Below are positions 26,598-35,225 of a stretch of DNA of 45,254 nt, piece by piece. Where the stretch lies: assembly GCA_013792135.1 (NCBI GenBank), contig VMSP01000083.1, positions 1-45,254 on the forward strand, in the 5' to 3' direction. Origin of the DNA: Desulfocapsa sp. Lineage in GTDB: Bacteria > Desulfobacterota > Desulfobulbia > Desulfobulbales > Desulfocapsaceae. Made by a program: the position numbers and the translations under genes. Position 1 is the first letter of the stretch. Every line of letters begins with the position of its first letter. Below the pieces are notes generated by a model. The model saw only the letters and a list, made by a program, of their open reading frames with translations, did not search any database and was not told the origin of the DNA.

Positions 26598-27976
26598 TCG
26601 AGGGGCTCAAGCCTTATGCAGAATACAAGGAGTCTAGGTTGCCGTGGCTCGGACGTTGCCCCAAGCACTGGAGCCTTCGGCGCACCAAGATTCTATTTCA
26701 AGAAAGAGTCCAAAAAGGCTTTCCGGATGAGCCGTTGCTGGCAGCGACGCAGACGAAAGGTGTGGTCAGAAAAGAAGACTACGAGACTAGAACCGTAACG
26801 GCGCAGAAGGATCTGCATCTGTTGAAGTTGGTCGAAATTGGCGACTACGTCATAAGTCTCCGGTCTTTCCAAGGCGGGATTGAAGTGGCACACTACCGAG
26901 GCATCATCAGTCCTGCCTATACAGTGCTGAAACCACGAAAGGCAGTGGCGACCGGCTACTACTCTCACTTCTTCAAGTCCAAACAGTTTATCGACAGTCT
27001 CAGCCTCTTCGTCACCGGCATTCGTGAAGGCCAGAACATCGATTATAGAAGGTTGAGTCGGGTAGAAATGCCGCTACCGCTCCCCGACGAACAAGTCGCC
27101 ATTGTGCGCTTTCTGGACCACGCGAATCGGAAGATCGACAGCTTCATCCGCGCCAAGCGGAAGCTGATTGGGCTGCTGAACGAGCAGAAGCAGGCCATCA
27201 TCCACCGCGCCGTCACTCGCGGCCTCAACCCCGACGTCCCACTCAAGCCCTCTGGTATCCCATGGATCGGCGACATTCCGGCGCATTGGGAGGCTCGCAA
27301 ACTTGGCTCATTATTTTTGCGACACGGAAGTGGAACGACGCCGTCTGGTGATGCCTATTACGGCGGCGGTGTTCCGTGGGTGATGAGCGGCGATCTGAAG
27401 GATGACCTTCTTGTCACTACGAAGCGAACTGTCACTGAATCGGCTCTGAAAGACTTCAGCGCATTGAAGCTCCACCCAAAGGGATCGTTACTCGTCGCGA
27501 TGTATGGTGCGACGATTGGCAAGACGGGCGTATTGAACATGGCGGCATGTTCCAATCAGGCTTGCTGCGCACTAGCCTCCCCACGCTCGACAGTTAATCC
27601 GGTGTTCATCCAATCCATCGTCATCATGGCACGCCCTCACTTGATGCAGCAAGCTTACGGGGGTGGACAACCGAACATAAATGCTGAGGTTGTTCGTTCT
27701 CTGCGAGTGCCGCTGCCGCCATTGGCTGAGCAAGATTCCATCCTTGCGTATTTGGATGGCGCAACAATTCCCCTCAACACTGCCATCGCCCGCACCGAAC
27801 GTGAAATCGCCCTGATGCAGGAATACCGTACCCGCCTGACCACCGACATCGTGACGGGCAAGCTGGACGTGCGGGAGGCAGCGGCGAAGTTGCCGGAGTT
27901 GCCATCCGATGATACCCCAGAACCAGTCGTCGACGAGCTTTTGGAAGAATCTGAACTGGAAACAAATCAAGAATGA
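26594..27976 (+). CDS. hsdS: Type I restriction specificity subunit HsdS
   Basis: This 460-residue DNA target-recognition subunit has two recognition domains (about 10-160 and 235-380), each followed by a conserved spacer helix: EQVAIVRFLDHANRKIDSFI (about 167-186) and EQDSILAYLDGATIPLNTAI (about 379-398). Repeated entry motifs LPWLGRCPKHW and IPWIGDIPAHW mark the two half-repeats. It determines a bipartite sequence and docks HsdM and HsdR. The acidic C-terminal tail (PVVDELLEESELETNQE) is unusual. Its stop overlaps the trlF start (ATGA at 27973-27976). Confidence 0.95.
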   Translation: MIEGLKPYAEYKESRLPWLGRCPKHWSLRRTKILFQERVQKGFPDEPLLAATQTKGVVRKEDYETRTVTAQKDLHLLKLVEIGDYVISLRSFQGGIEVAHYRGIISPAYTVLKPRKAVATGYYSHFFKSKQFIDSLSLFVTGIREGQNIDYRRLSRVEMPLPLPDEQVAIVRFLDHANRKIDSFIRAKRKLIGLLNEQKQAIIHRAVTRGLNPDVPLKPSGIPWIGDIPAHWEARKLGSLFLRHGSGTTPSGDAYYGGGVPWVMSGDLKDDLLVTTKRTVTESALKDFSALKLHPKGSLLVAMYGATIGKTGVLNMAACSNQACCALASPRSTVNPVFIQSIVIMARPHLMQQAYGGGQPNINAEVVRSLRVPLPPLAEQDSILAYLDGATIPLNTAIARTEREIALMQEYRTRLTTDIVTGKLDVREAAAKLPELPSDDTPEPVVDELLEESELETNQE

Positions 27977-30708
27977 GCAATTATCCAAAAGGATCAGAGT
28001 GGCGGCTGTGGGATCTCCACATCCATACCCCAGCCTCATACAACTACTTAGGAGGGCGTTTTGCTACGATGACGCCAGCCGAGAAGATTGCTGCGACAAA
28101 CCTGATCATTTCCAATATAAATGAAAGCGAGGTGGCCGTCTTTGCCATCAATGACTATTGGACTTTCGATGGCTATCTTGAACTGCGCAAGGCACATGAG
28201 GCCGGTGAAACAATTCATAAAGCCGTGTTCCCGGCGATTGAGCTCCGGATCGAATCAGCATCTAATCACCGCCTGAACATCCACGTCATTCTGTCGGATA
28301 AACTCACGGTTCAGCAGCTGAGTGATTTTAAGGGCCAGCTCAGGCTCAGACTGATTGACCGTCCTCTCTCGGATGAGGCCCTCATAGAATATGCGCGAAG
28401 GCTTGATGCTGCCAAAGCCAAGAAGCATGGCGCACAGGATGGCTATCTGGATGATCCTGTTGTACTTGCCCAGCTTGGTGCAGAGACGGCAGAGATTACA
28501 AAGGCATCATTTGAAACAGCATTAAAAACCATCCCCCACGACCATCGGTTAGTCATGGTGCCTTACGACTGCTATGGCGGTATGGAAAAAATCGATTGGG
28601 AAGTCCAGCCGGCCGAAGACCTCTATTTCATGCAACTGGTCGATGTTGTTGAGGACCGCAATAAGAAGAACATCGACTTGTTTGCCTGTCGTGAAACACC
28701 TGCGAACAGAGCTTTCATCGAGAACTTCAAGGCTACCATTGGAGGCCGCCCAAAGCCTTGCGTCTCTGGTAGCGATGGCCATTCTATTGCCTCGTTTAAG
28801 ACATGGCGTACGGAAACAAATACCAAGAAAACGTGGATCAAGGCAGACCCAACTTTTGAAGGACTTCGGCAAATCATTTTTGAACCAACTGCCCGAGTGC
28901 GAGTTCAGGAGAAAAATCCTGGACTGAGCTACACAAAACCATTTTTTAGTTCGGTTTCGATTGCGAACGAGATGTCGCCCTTTCCCGACAGCTTACTTTA
29001 TGAGAACCCCCGTTTCGGTGAGCAGTCGAGGCTCTTACTGAACAGTGACCTTGTTTGTGTGATTGGAGGGCGCGGAACCGGAAAAAGTTGTCTGGTTGAT
29101 TATCTCGGAAAGGCATTCGGCCCAGCTTCCAAAACGATGCCTGACGTTCTGAGCGAAGACTTCACCGTGGTCTTCAATAAGGATCTTGCGAGTACAGCCA
29201 CCCATCACGCGAAGGAGGGAGCAGAACTCCCCTTCGTCTATATCTCGCAAAATGAGGTGAAGACGAAGGTCACGACAGGAACCGTCGGCGATGAGATCAA
29301 AAAGATGCTTGGTGTGCAGGGCCTGTCGTTTGACAGCGAAGTGGACACCAAGATCCAAGACTTCCGGTCTGCTGTAGATAAGTACAAAATTTGGTTCAAA
29401 CAGACGAACGAAAAGGGGGAGGCGATTCATGACCAAGCGAGCATCGAATCCCAGATCGTCCGGAATCAGAGCCTCCTTGAGTCGATTACGACTGAGCAAA
29501 ACAAGGAGAAGCTGGAGCGCTTCACCTCCAATGTTTCAAAGATTGCGGGGGCTAAAGACAAAGCAAGTCGTCTTAGTTTCCTGAAAGAGGAACTGGAGAC
29601 GTTTAAGGCTGAGTTTGACCTAAAATCCAGCGCCATTGACGCCACGATTCCACTACTTGACATCACTGCACAGGCGGAGGCCATTCGTCTACGTGGCGAG
29701 CAGGCTGAGGCAGAAGTTGCGACCTGTGAACAAGACAATACCCAAATCCACGCTGATTTTGCCCAAGTTTATACAGGGGATCTCGCCGGATTGTTGCAAA
29801 ACGCCGAGTCATACAGAAATGCTATTGAGAATCTCAAGATCAGCATCTCCAAGATTGTGGCGAAACAAGAGGAACTTGTCGCCGCAGAAGCAAAGCGTAA
29901 GACGATTCCTCAGCTTATTGCAAATGAACTTATCCGCCATAAGAAAACCATCAATGAGAGATGGGAAACTATTCAACAGGGACAACCTGATTGGACGCCG
30001 GAGCAGAAAGACCTGATGAATAGGATACTCGCGGATCGTCAGATTACCCTTGAGGGACGCATCATTTTTGATCTGCCGGTATTTCTCTTAAAGCTCAAAG
30101 AAGTCTTGAGTTTGAGATCGTTTAAGGCAACGAACGTACTTTCCACCGAGGATCGAATCCAGCAGCATTTCAATATAACTGATACGAAGTCATTTTTGGA
30201 GTTCATGCAGAGTAAACTCCATCAGGTAGAGGAGGACGGCTATGTTTCAGGGGATCTTGTCGGGCTCTTTTATGATGTCGCACAGAGATCGACGTTTCTC
30301 CGTGTCGAACCAGTCATTTCCTACAGTGGTCAGCCATTGGAGCGTTTGTCAGTTGGCCAAAAAGGAACTGTTTACCTGTGCCTTAAACTGGCCACCCAGG
30401 CATTCACTCAGCCATTGATCTTTGATCAACCGGAAGACGATCTCGACAACGAGTTCATCATTGAAGAACTGGTCGAAATTTTTTGCGGGATTAAACAGTT
30501 TCGGCAGGTCATCCTTGTCACCCACAATGCGAACCTAGTTGTCAATGCCGACGCCGAGCAGGTGGTGGTTGCCGAAAATAACAATGGAGTGCTGAAATAC
30601 ACTTCTGGGAGTCTAGAGGACCCTGTGACAAATAAGGCGGTTCGCCGGATTCTGGAAGGTGGCGATGAAGCTTTCTTGAAGCGCGAGCTGCGATACAACC
30701 TTAAATAG
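27973..30708 (+). CDS. TrlF-type PHP-domain ATPase
   Basis: This 911-residue protein has an N-terminal PHP-like phosphoesterase domain with DLHIHTP (14-20) and GSDGH (266-270) metal ligands. An SMC/ABC-like ATPase follows, with Walker A GGRGTGKS (365-372), a long coiled-coil region (about 480-660), and Walker B LIFDQPEDD (815-823) followed by LVTHN. This is the TrlF family layout. TrlF-like proteins occur with restriction and anti-plasmid or phage systems. The PHP part may be a nuclease gated by the SMC-like motor. It overlaps hsdS by four bases and precedes hsdR by 21, so it belongs to this operon. Confidence 0.88.
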   Translation: MSNYPKGSEWRLWDLHIHTPASYNYLGGRFATMTPAEKIAATNLIISNINESEVAVFAINDYWTFDGYLELRKAHEAGETIHKAVFPAIELRIESASNHRLNIHVILSDKLTVQQLSDFKGQLRLRLIDRPLSDEALIEYARRLDAAKAKKHGAQDGYLDDPVVLAQLGAETAEITKASFETALKTIPHDHRLVMVPYDCYGGMEKIDWEVQPAEDLYFMQLVDVVEDRNKKNIDLFACRETPANRAFIENFKATIGGRPKPCVSGSDGHSIASFKTWRTETNTKKTWIKADPTFEGLRQIIFEPTARVRVQEKNPGLSYTKPFFSSVSIANEMSPFPDSLLYENPRFGEQSRLLLNSDLVCVIGGRGTGKSCLVDYLGKAFGPASKTMPDVLSEDFTVVFNKDLASTATHHAKEGAELPFVYISQNEVKTKVTTGTVGDEIKKMLGVQGLSFDSEVDTKIQDFRSAVDKYKIWFKQTNEKGEAIHDQASIESQIVRNQSLLESITTEQNKEKLERFTSNVSKIAGAKDKASRLSFLKEELETFKAEFDLKSSAIDATIPLLDITAQAEAIRLRGEQAEAEVATCEQDNTQIHADFAQVYTGDLAGLLQNAESYRNAIENLKISISKIVAKQEELVAAEAKRKTIPQLIANELIRHKKTINERWETIQQGQPDWTPEQKDLMNRILADRQITLEGRIIFDLPVFLLKLKEVLSLRSFKATNVLSTEDRIQQHFNITDTKSFLEFMQSKLHQVEEDGYVSGDLVGLFYDVAQRSTFLRVEPVISYSGQPLERLSVGQKGTVYLCLKLATQAFTQPLIFDQPEDDLDNEFIIEELVEIFCGIKQFRQVILVTHNANLVVNADAEQVVVAENNNGVLKYTSGSLEDPVTNKAVRRILEGGDEAFLKRELRYNLK

Positions 30709-30729
30709 AAACTCAACCAGGACAACGCC

Positions 30730-33700
30730 ATGACCACCGACACCACCGAAAAAGGACTCGAAAGCCTGATCATGCGACACATGACGGGGACGGATGGCTT
30801 GTTATCTGGAGTGACGGGAGTTATGGCCGCCGAGCCTCCCGTGCCCTACGGCGGCAGCGGCTGGTTTGCAGGCAGTTCAGCGGCCTATGATCGCGAGTAC
30901 GCAGTGGATAGCGAGCACCTGCTTGCCTTCCTCCTGACCACCCAGCCGGAGGAGTATGCGAAGCTCGGGATTGACGATTACAAAAACACCCACGGCATGG
31001 CGCGGCAGAAGTTTCTCGCCCGTCTGCAAGGGGAGATCACCCGGCGCGGGGTGATTGATGTGTTTCGACACGGGATCAAGCACGGGCCGCTCAGCTTTGA
31101 CCTGTTCTATGGCACGCCCTCACCGGAGAATGTGAAGGCTGTGGCCCGCCATGCGACGAACAGGTTCAGTATTACCCGGCAACTCCACTACAGTCGGGAG
31201 GAAACAAAGAGGGCGCTGGACTTGTGCGCCTTCATCAACGGACTGCCGGTGGCGACCTTTGAACTGAAGAACAGCCTGACCAAGCAAACGGTCGAGGATG
31301 CAGTTGAGCAATACAAACGTGACCGCGATCCCCGTGAGACCTTGTTCCAGTTTGGCCGCTGCGTCGTCCATTTCGCGGTGGATGACCATGAGGTGGCGAT
31401 GTGCACGGCCCTCAAGGGCACGAAGGGCACGGCAAAGGAATCGTGGTTTCTGCCTTTCAACCAGGGCTGGAACGATGGAGCTGGCAACCCGCCAAACCCG
31501 AATGGCATCAAAACCGACTACCTGTGGAAAAGCATTCTTTCCCCAGCCCGTCTCACCGAGATTCTGGAGAACTATGCCCAGATAGTGACTGAGGTGAACA
31601 AGAAGACGGGGAAGAAGAAGCAGGTGCAGATTTTCCCGCGCTTTCATCAGCTTGAAGTGGTGCGAAACATCCTCGCTGATGTCGCCGCCGTTGGTGCGGG
31701 CCACCGCTACCTTATTCAGCATTCGGCTGGCAGCGGAAAATCGAACTCCATTGCCTGGCTGGCGCATCAGTTGATCAGCCTGCGCAAAGATGGGACCGAG
31801 GTCTTTGACTCGATCATCATCATCACCGACCGCCGCCTCCTTGACAAACAGATCCGCGAGACGATCAAGGGCTTTGCCCAGGTCGGCAGCATTATCGGCG
31901 CAGTGAAGGAGGGCGCGGGCCACTCGAAGGCGGAGCAGCTCGCCAAGTTCCTCAAGGAAGGCAAGAAGATCATCATCTCCACGGTGCAGACCTTTCCATT
32001 CGTCCTCGACAGCATTGGCGAGGAGCATCGGGGCGGGAAGTTCGCCATCATCATCGACGAAGCGCACTCCAGTCAGGGCGGCAAGACTTCCACCGCCGTC
32101 AGTCAGGCGCTGGCGGACAGCGAGGACGAGATCAACGACGCTCTGGAACAGCGTATAAAATCCCGCAAGCTTGCCAAGAATGCCAGCTACTTCGCCTTCA
32201 CCGCCACGCCCAAGAACAAGACGCTGGAGATGTTCGGCGTGCCGTATTCCGTAGGTGACGAGGTGAAGCACCGCCCATTCCACGGCTACACGATGAAACA
32301 GGCGATCCAGGAGGGCTTCATTCTCGACGTGCTCAAGCACTACACGCCGGTGGAGAGCTACTACCGGCTCGCCAAGACCGTCGAGGGTGACCCGGAATAT
32401 GACGTGAAGAGGGCGCGCAAGAAGCTGCGCGTCTATGTGGAGAGCCATAGTAAGGCCATCCGTGATAAGGCCGAGATCATGGTGGACCATTTTCTCGAAC
32501 AGGTGATCGGTCAGCACAAGATTGGTGGACAGGCGCGGGCCATGGTCGTCACCGGTAGTATTCAGCGGGCGATTGAGTATTTCGTTGCCTTCCGGGACTA
32601 CCTCACGGTATTGAAAAGCCCTTACCAGCCCATTGTTGCCTTCTCCGGCGAACCTGAATACAAAGGTGAGAAGGTCAGCGAATCCAAGCTGAACGGCTTC
32701 CCGAGCAACGACATTCCTGACAAAATTCAGGAAGACCCGTATCGCTTCCTCATCTGCGCGGACAAGTTTCAGACCGGCTACGACGAGCCGCTCCTGCACA
32801 CGATGTATGTGGACAAGGTGCTTTCTGGTATCAAAGCCGTGCAGACGCTCTCCCGCCTGAACCGGGCCCACCCGAAGAAGCACGACGTCTTCGTCCTCGA
32901 TTTCCAAAATGACACGGAGATGATTGAGAAGTCATTCGCCGACTATTACCGTACAACGATCCTCAGCAAGGAGACGGATCCCAATAAGCTTCACACTCTG
33001 AAAGGTGAACTCGACCAGTATCAGGTTTACTCGCCTGAACAGATTTCCTCCCTGGTGGATCTCTATCTGGGTGGTGCTGACCGCGACAAGCTGGATCCCA
33101 TCCTTGACGCCTGTGTAGCCGTGTATGTGAGCGACCTCGACGAAGACGGGCAGGTTGATTTCAAAGGCAAGGCCAAGGCGTTCACCCGCACCTACGATTT
33201 TCTGGCCACGATCCTGCCTTACGGCGTACAGGATTGGGAAAAGCTCTCGATCTTCCTGAACTTCCTAATCTCGAAGCTGCCAGCCCCCATCGAAGAAGAC
33301 CTCGCTAAAGGCATCCTCGAAGCCATCGACATGGACAGCTACCGCGCCGAGAAGAAGGCAACCATGGCGATAGCCCTGCCTGACGCGGATGCAGAGATCG
33401 AGCCGGTGCCGACTTCAGGAGGCGGGCGGAAGCCCGAGCCGGAAATGGACAGGCTTTCAAACATCGTAAAGGAGTTCAACAACCAGTTCGGCGGACTCTT
33501 TGCTGATGCAAAGCGGATGGAGGAGCGTATCACCGGTGAGATCCCGAAGAAAGTCTCCGCCGATCAAGCCTACCAGAACGCGAAGAAAAACTCCGACCGT
33601 CAGAACGCTCGCATCGAACACGACAAGGCGCTGAAGCGTGTTATCACGGCGCTCTTTACTGACGATGCCCAACTCTTCAAACAGTTTCAAGACAATGATT

Positions 33701-33753
33701 CCTTCCGCCACTGGATGACGGACACGGTTTTCGGGATGACCTATGATGAATAG
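30730..33753 (+). CDS. hsdR: Type I restriction endonuclease subunit HsdR
   Basis: This 1007-residue motor and nuclease subunit has an N-terminal PD-(D/E)XK domain, with LDLCAFINGLPVATFELKN (catalytic D164, E178, K180). The SF2 translocase follows with Walker A AGSGKS (333-338), DEAH (443-446), FTATP and a motif VI region SRLNRAHPKK. The C-terminus is a helical docking domain. It pulls DNA through the HsdM-HsdS complex and cuts at collision. All catalytic residues are present. It ends the operon; no clear terminator follows, and the inverted fic remnant begins about 110 bases on. Confidence 0.95.
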   Translation: MTTDTTEKGLESLIMRHMTGTDGLLSGVTGVMAAEPPVPYGGSGWFAGSSAAYDREYAVDSEHLLAFLLTTQPEEYAKLGIDDYKNTHGMARQKFLARLQGEITRRGVIDVFRHGIKHGPLSFDLFYGTPSPENVKAVARHATNRFSITRQLHYSREETKRALDLCAFINGLPVATFELKNSLTKQTVEDAVEQYKRDRDPRETLFQFGRCVVHFAVDDHEVAMCTALKGTKGTAKESWFLPFNQGWNDGAGNPPNPNGIKTDYLWKSILSPARLTEILENYAQIVTEVNKKTGKKKQVQIFPRFHQLEVVRNILADVAAVGAGHRYLIQHSAGSGKSNSIAWLAHQLISLRKDGTEVFDSIIIITDRRLLDKQIRETIKGFAQVGSIIGAVKEGAGHSKAEQLAKFLKEGKKIIISTVQTFPFVLDSIGEEHRGGKFAIIIDEAHSSQGGKTSTAVSQALADSEDEINDALEQRIKSRKLAKNASYFAFTATPKNKTLEMFGVPYSVGDEVKHRPFHGYTMKQAIQEGFILDVLKHYTPVESYYRLAKTVEGDPEYDVKRARKKLRVYVESHSKAIRDKAEIMVDHFLEQVIGQHKIGGQARAMVVTGSIQRAIEYFVAFRDYLTVLKSPYQPIVAFSGEPEYKGEKVSESKLNGFPSNDIPDKIQEDPYRFLICADKFQTGYDEPLLHTMYVDKVLSGIKAVQTLSRLNRAHPKKHDVFVLDFQNDTEMIEKSFADYYRTTILSKETDPNKLHTLKGELDQYQVYSPEQISSLVDLYLGGADRDKLDPILDACVAVYVSDLDEDGQVDFKGKAKAFTRTYDFLATILPYGVQDWEKLSIFLNFLISKLPAPIEEDLAKGILEAIDMDSYRAEKKATMAIALPDADAEIEPVPTSGGGRKPEPEMDRLSNIVKEFNNQFGGLFADAKRMEERITGEIPKKVSADQAYQNAKKNSDRQNARIEHDKALKRVITALFTDDAQLFKQFQDNDSFRHWMTDTVFGMTYDE

Positions 33754-33864
33754 AAGCGGGTGTAATTCTGCATAATTTAACCAAAAGTCCATTTCCGACT
33801 GAGGCAAAACATAAGAAGCTGCAGAGAATCCACTTAAAAAGCTCAGAATACTGTTCAAACGATT

Positions 33865-34178
33865 GGAGCCACCTCTCTTAATGCGCGCCACGCGCCTTTG
33901 AATTCATCGATGGCGGCTATTAAACCAAGTATCTCTGGAGTGATGTGGGTGGTATCTGATTTAATCATGTAACCAACTGCACCCGTTTACACCCAACAAC
34001 CATTAAAATACCCATTTGCACCCACAAAAAAGCATAGAAGCTCCGTAAATTCCTCTCGTGGCTGAGAAGACAAATCAATCTTTGTTGCGTCAAAAAATTA
34101 CAGAGCATACTTGTAAGCAATGCTACAACTGCCACAATCATATAAATGATAAAATAAATATTTAATTTTATTTAATTA
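33865..34178 (-). repeat. Right copy of the large inverted repeat, with fic 5' remnant
   Basis: The reverse complement reads as the fic leader followed by a fic start (MIKSDTTHITPEILGLIAAI and on). It covers about 35 codons from 33968 down to 33865 and ends in a stop soon after VAP. It matches 15826-16080 with scattered differences. An extra stretch in the leader (about 34031-34084) is absent from the left copy. The truncated fic has no catalytic part and is a dead fragment. The divergence shows that the duplication is not recent. Confidence 0.85.
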
Positions 34179-34560
34179 TGCCCGTACTGGTCATGATGCG
34201 GAAATCGTTGGTCCTTATAAGGACAATACGCCAGTCACGATCCCGGTCCGCTTGGTGGGAAAAAAAGTTCCCGGTGCTCCGGCGGAAAGTAGAAATCTCT
34301 ATGATGTGAGCCAGTCTCTTGCCTGGCTAGCCAAGGAGAGAAGGGATATACAGGAGCAGCCTGGCGGGAAGGTATTCAGGATCTGCTTTCGCCGTTAATG
34401 CAATAACTGCAAGGCTGTCACAGGTCATAATGGTCGGTATAGGGTTTGCTATGTCTTTGAATGGAAAGCCAATCGAAATCAAAATCTGGGATTGCAAAGA
34501 TGGGTGGTTCGGTTACGAATGTATATCCTAAGAGTGAACGAGCTTAAGAGCTCATTGTAG
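34174..34560 (+). pseudogene. Gene remnant of unknown family with internal stop
   Basis: From the edge of the inverted repeat an open frame runs YARTGHDAEIVGPYKDNT ... LYDVSQSLAWLAKERRD ... FRICFRR to a stop at about 34398. It goes on in the same frame with CNNCKAVTGHNGRYRV ... VNELKSSL to 34560. The 5' end is cut at the repeat border and there is no start codon, so it is most likely the tail of a gene removed by the rearrangement. Not recognised; the CNNC motif could be half of a zinc site. Confidence 0.4.
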
Positions 34561-34598
34561 GTGCAACAGCCCTGACGAGCCGCTGGATGAAATCAAAC

Positions 34599-34605
34599 GT
34601 TACGC
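34599..34605 (+). other. Integron-type core box GTTACGC, start of cassette 1
   Basis: GTTACGC lies 13 bases before the start codon of the next gene. The box GCGTAC at 35132-35137, after that gene, is its reverse complement (GCGTAAC) with one A missing. This is the relation expected between the 5' core and the R'' box of one gene cassette. A matching upstream attC half is not convincing. Confidence 0.4.
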
Positions 34606-34618
34606 AATATAGGGTCGA

Positions 34619-35109
34619 ATGAACGAAAATCAAAATCATACATGGCGTGCAATGTGCGAAGTCGGTGATTACTTTTCCCGCTTGGGTGGTGCCGCACGTC
34701 CTCGCAATATGGCGGAGTCGGAAATTCATCTTTATATAGCCTGCAAGATAATCGAATTGAATGATGAAACTTTTTATTCAAGCAAGTATCTGGATCAGAC
34801 ATTTCTCAAAGCCGCAACTCCTCTAATTGTAAAAACAAATTCATGTTTATCAAATATTTCGCTTCCTGCAACTGAGCTAATACCTTTTGTTATGGATTTT
34901 TTTAAATATGCCGATAGCAAACTCAATTCAATAGATAAAACATCGAGATGGCAAGCATTTGGTGCGTATCTTAGAGAAACAAATACATAACAGATTACGA
35001 GATCGACAAAGGTGATGGGGTAGAAATATATAAAAACATTGAAGACAATATCATCTATATCTCAAAATTACTTGGTGAATTGATAGATAAAATCATATCA
35101 GTGTTTTAG
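34619..35109 (+). pseudogene. Unknown gene with a frameshift near its 3' end (cassette 1)
   Basis: The first frame gives 123 residues from MNENQNHTWRAMCEVGDYFSR to AYLRETNT at 34990. A one-base shift near 34975-34982 (in AGAGAAACAAATAC) opens a frame that continues YITDYEIDKGDGVEIYKN, then IYISKLLGELIDKIISVF to the stop at 35109. The combined protein would be about 163 residues. The family is not known to me. The frameshift may be a real mutation or a sequence error. The gene sits alone between two cassette-type boundaries. Confidence 0.45.
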
Positions 35110-35131
35110 GAGTTTCCGGAATCGCCCCAAA

Positions 35132-35188
35132 GCGTACGATGAAACCCAAACCTATATGATTAAGTGTTCTGGTTCGTGCCGCTAGAAT
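35132..35188 (+). repeat. Decayed attC-like site between cassettes 1 and 2
   Basis: R''-like GCGTAC (35132-35137) and R'-like GCTAGAAT (35181-35188) enclose ACGA...AACC and GGTTCGT, which can pair as L''/L'. The 3' box differs by two transitions from GTTGGAAT, the sequence predicted from the R'' box ATTCCAAC that follows the next gene. Weak alone; supported by the pattern of the other sites. Confidence 0.4.
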
Positions 35189-35225
35189 AAAATAAGTCCA
35201 TCCCATTTTTATATATTATGCGCAT

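Noticed and set aside
31120-32907. 595-codon minus-strand ORF opposite hsdR
   Set aside because: It is a long shadow frame caused by the GC-rich third positions of hsdR. hsdR has all expected motifs and the shadow has none.
33457-33891. 144-codon minus-strand ORF over the end of hsdR and the fic remnant
   Set aside because: It crosses the border of the inverted repeat in a frame different from fic and lies antisense to hsdR.
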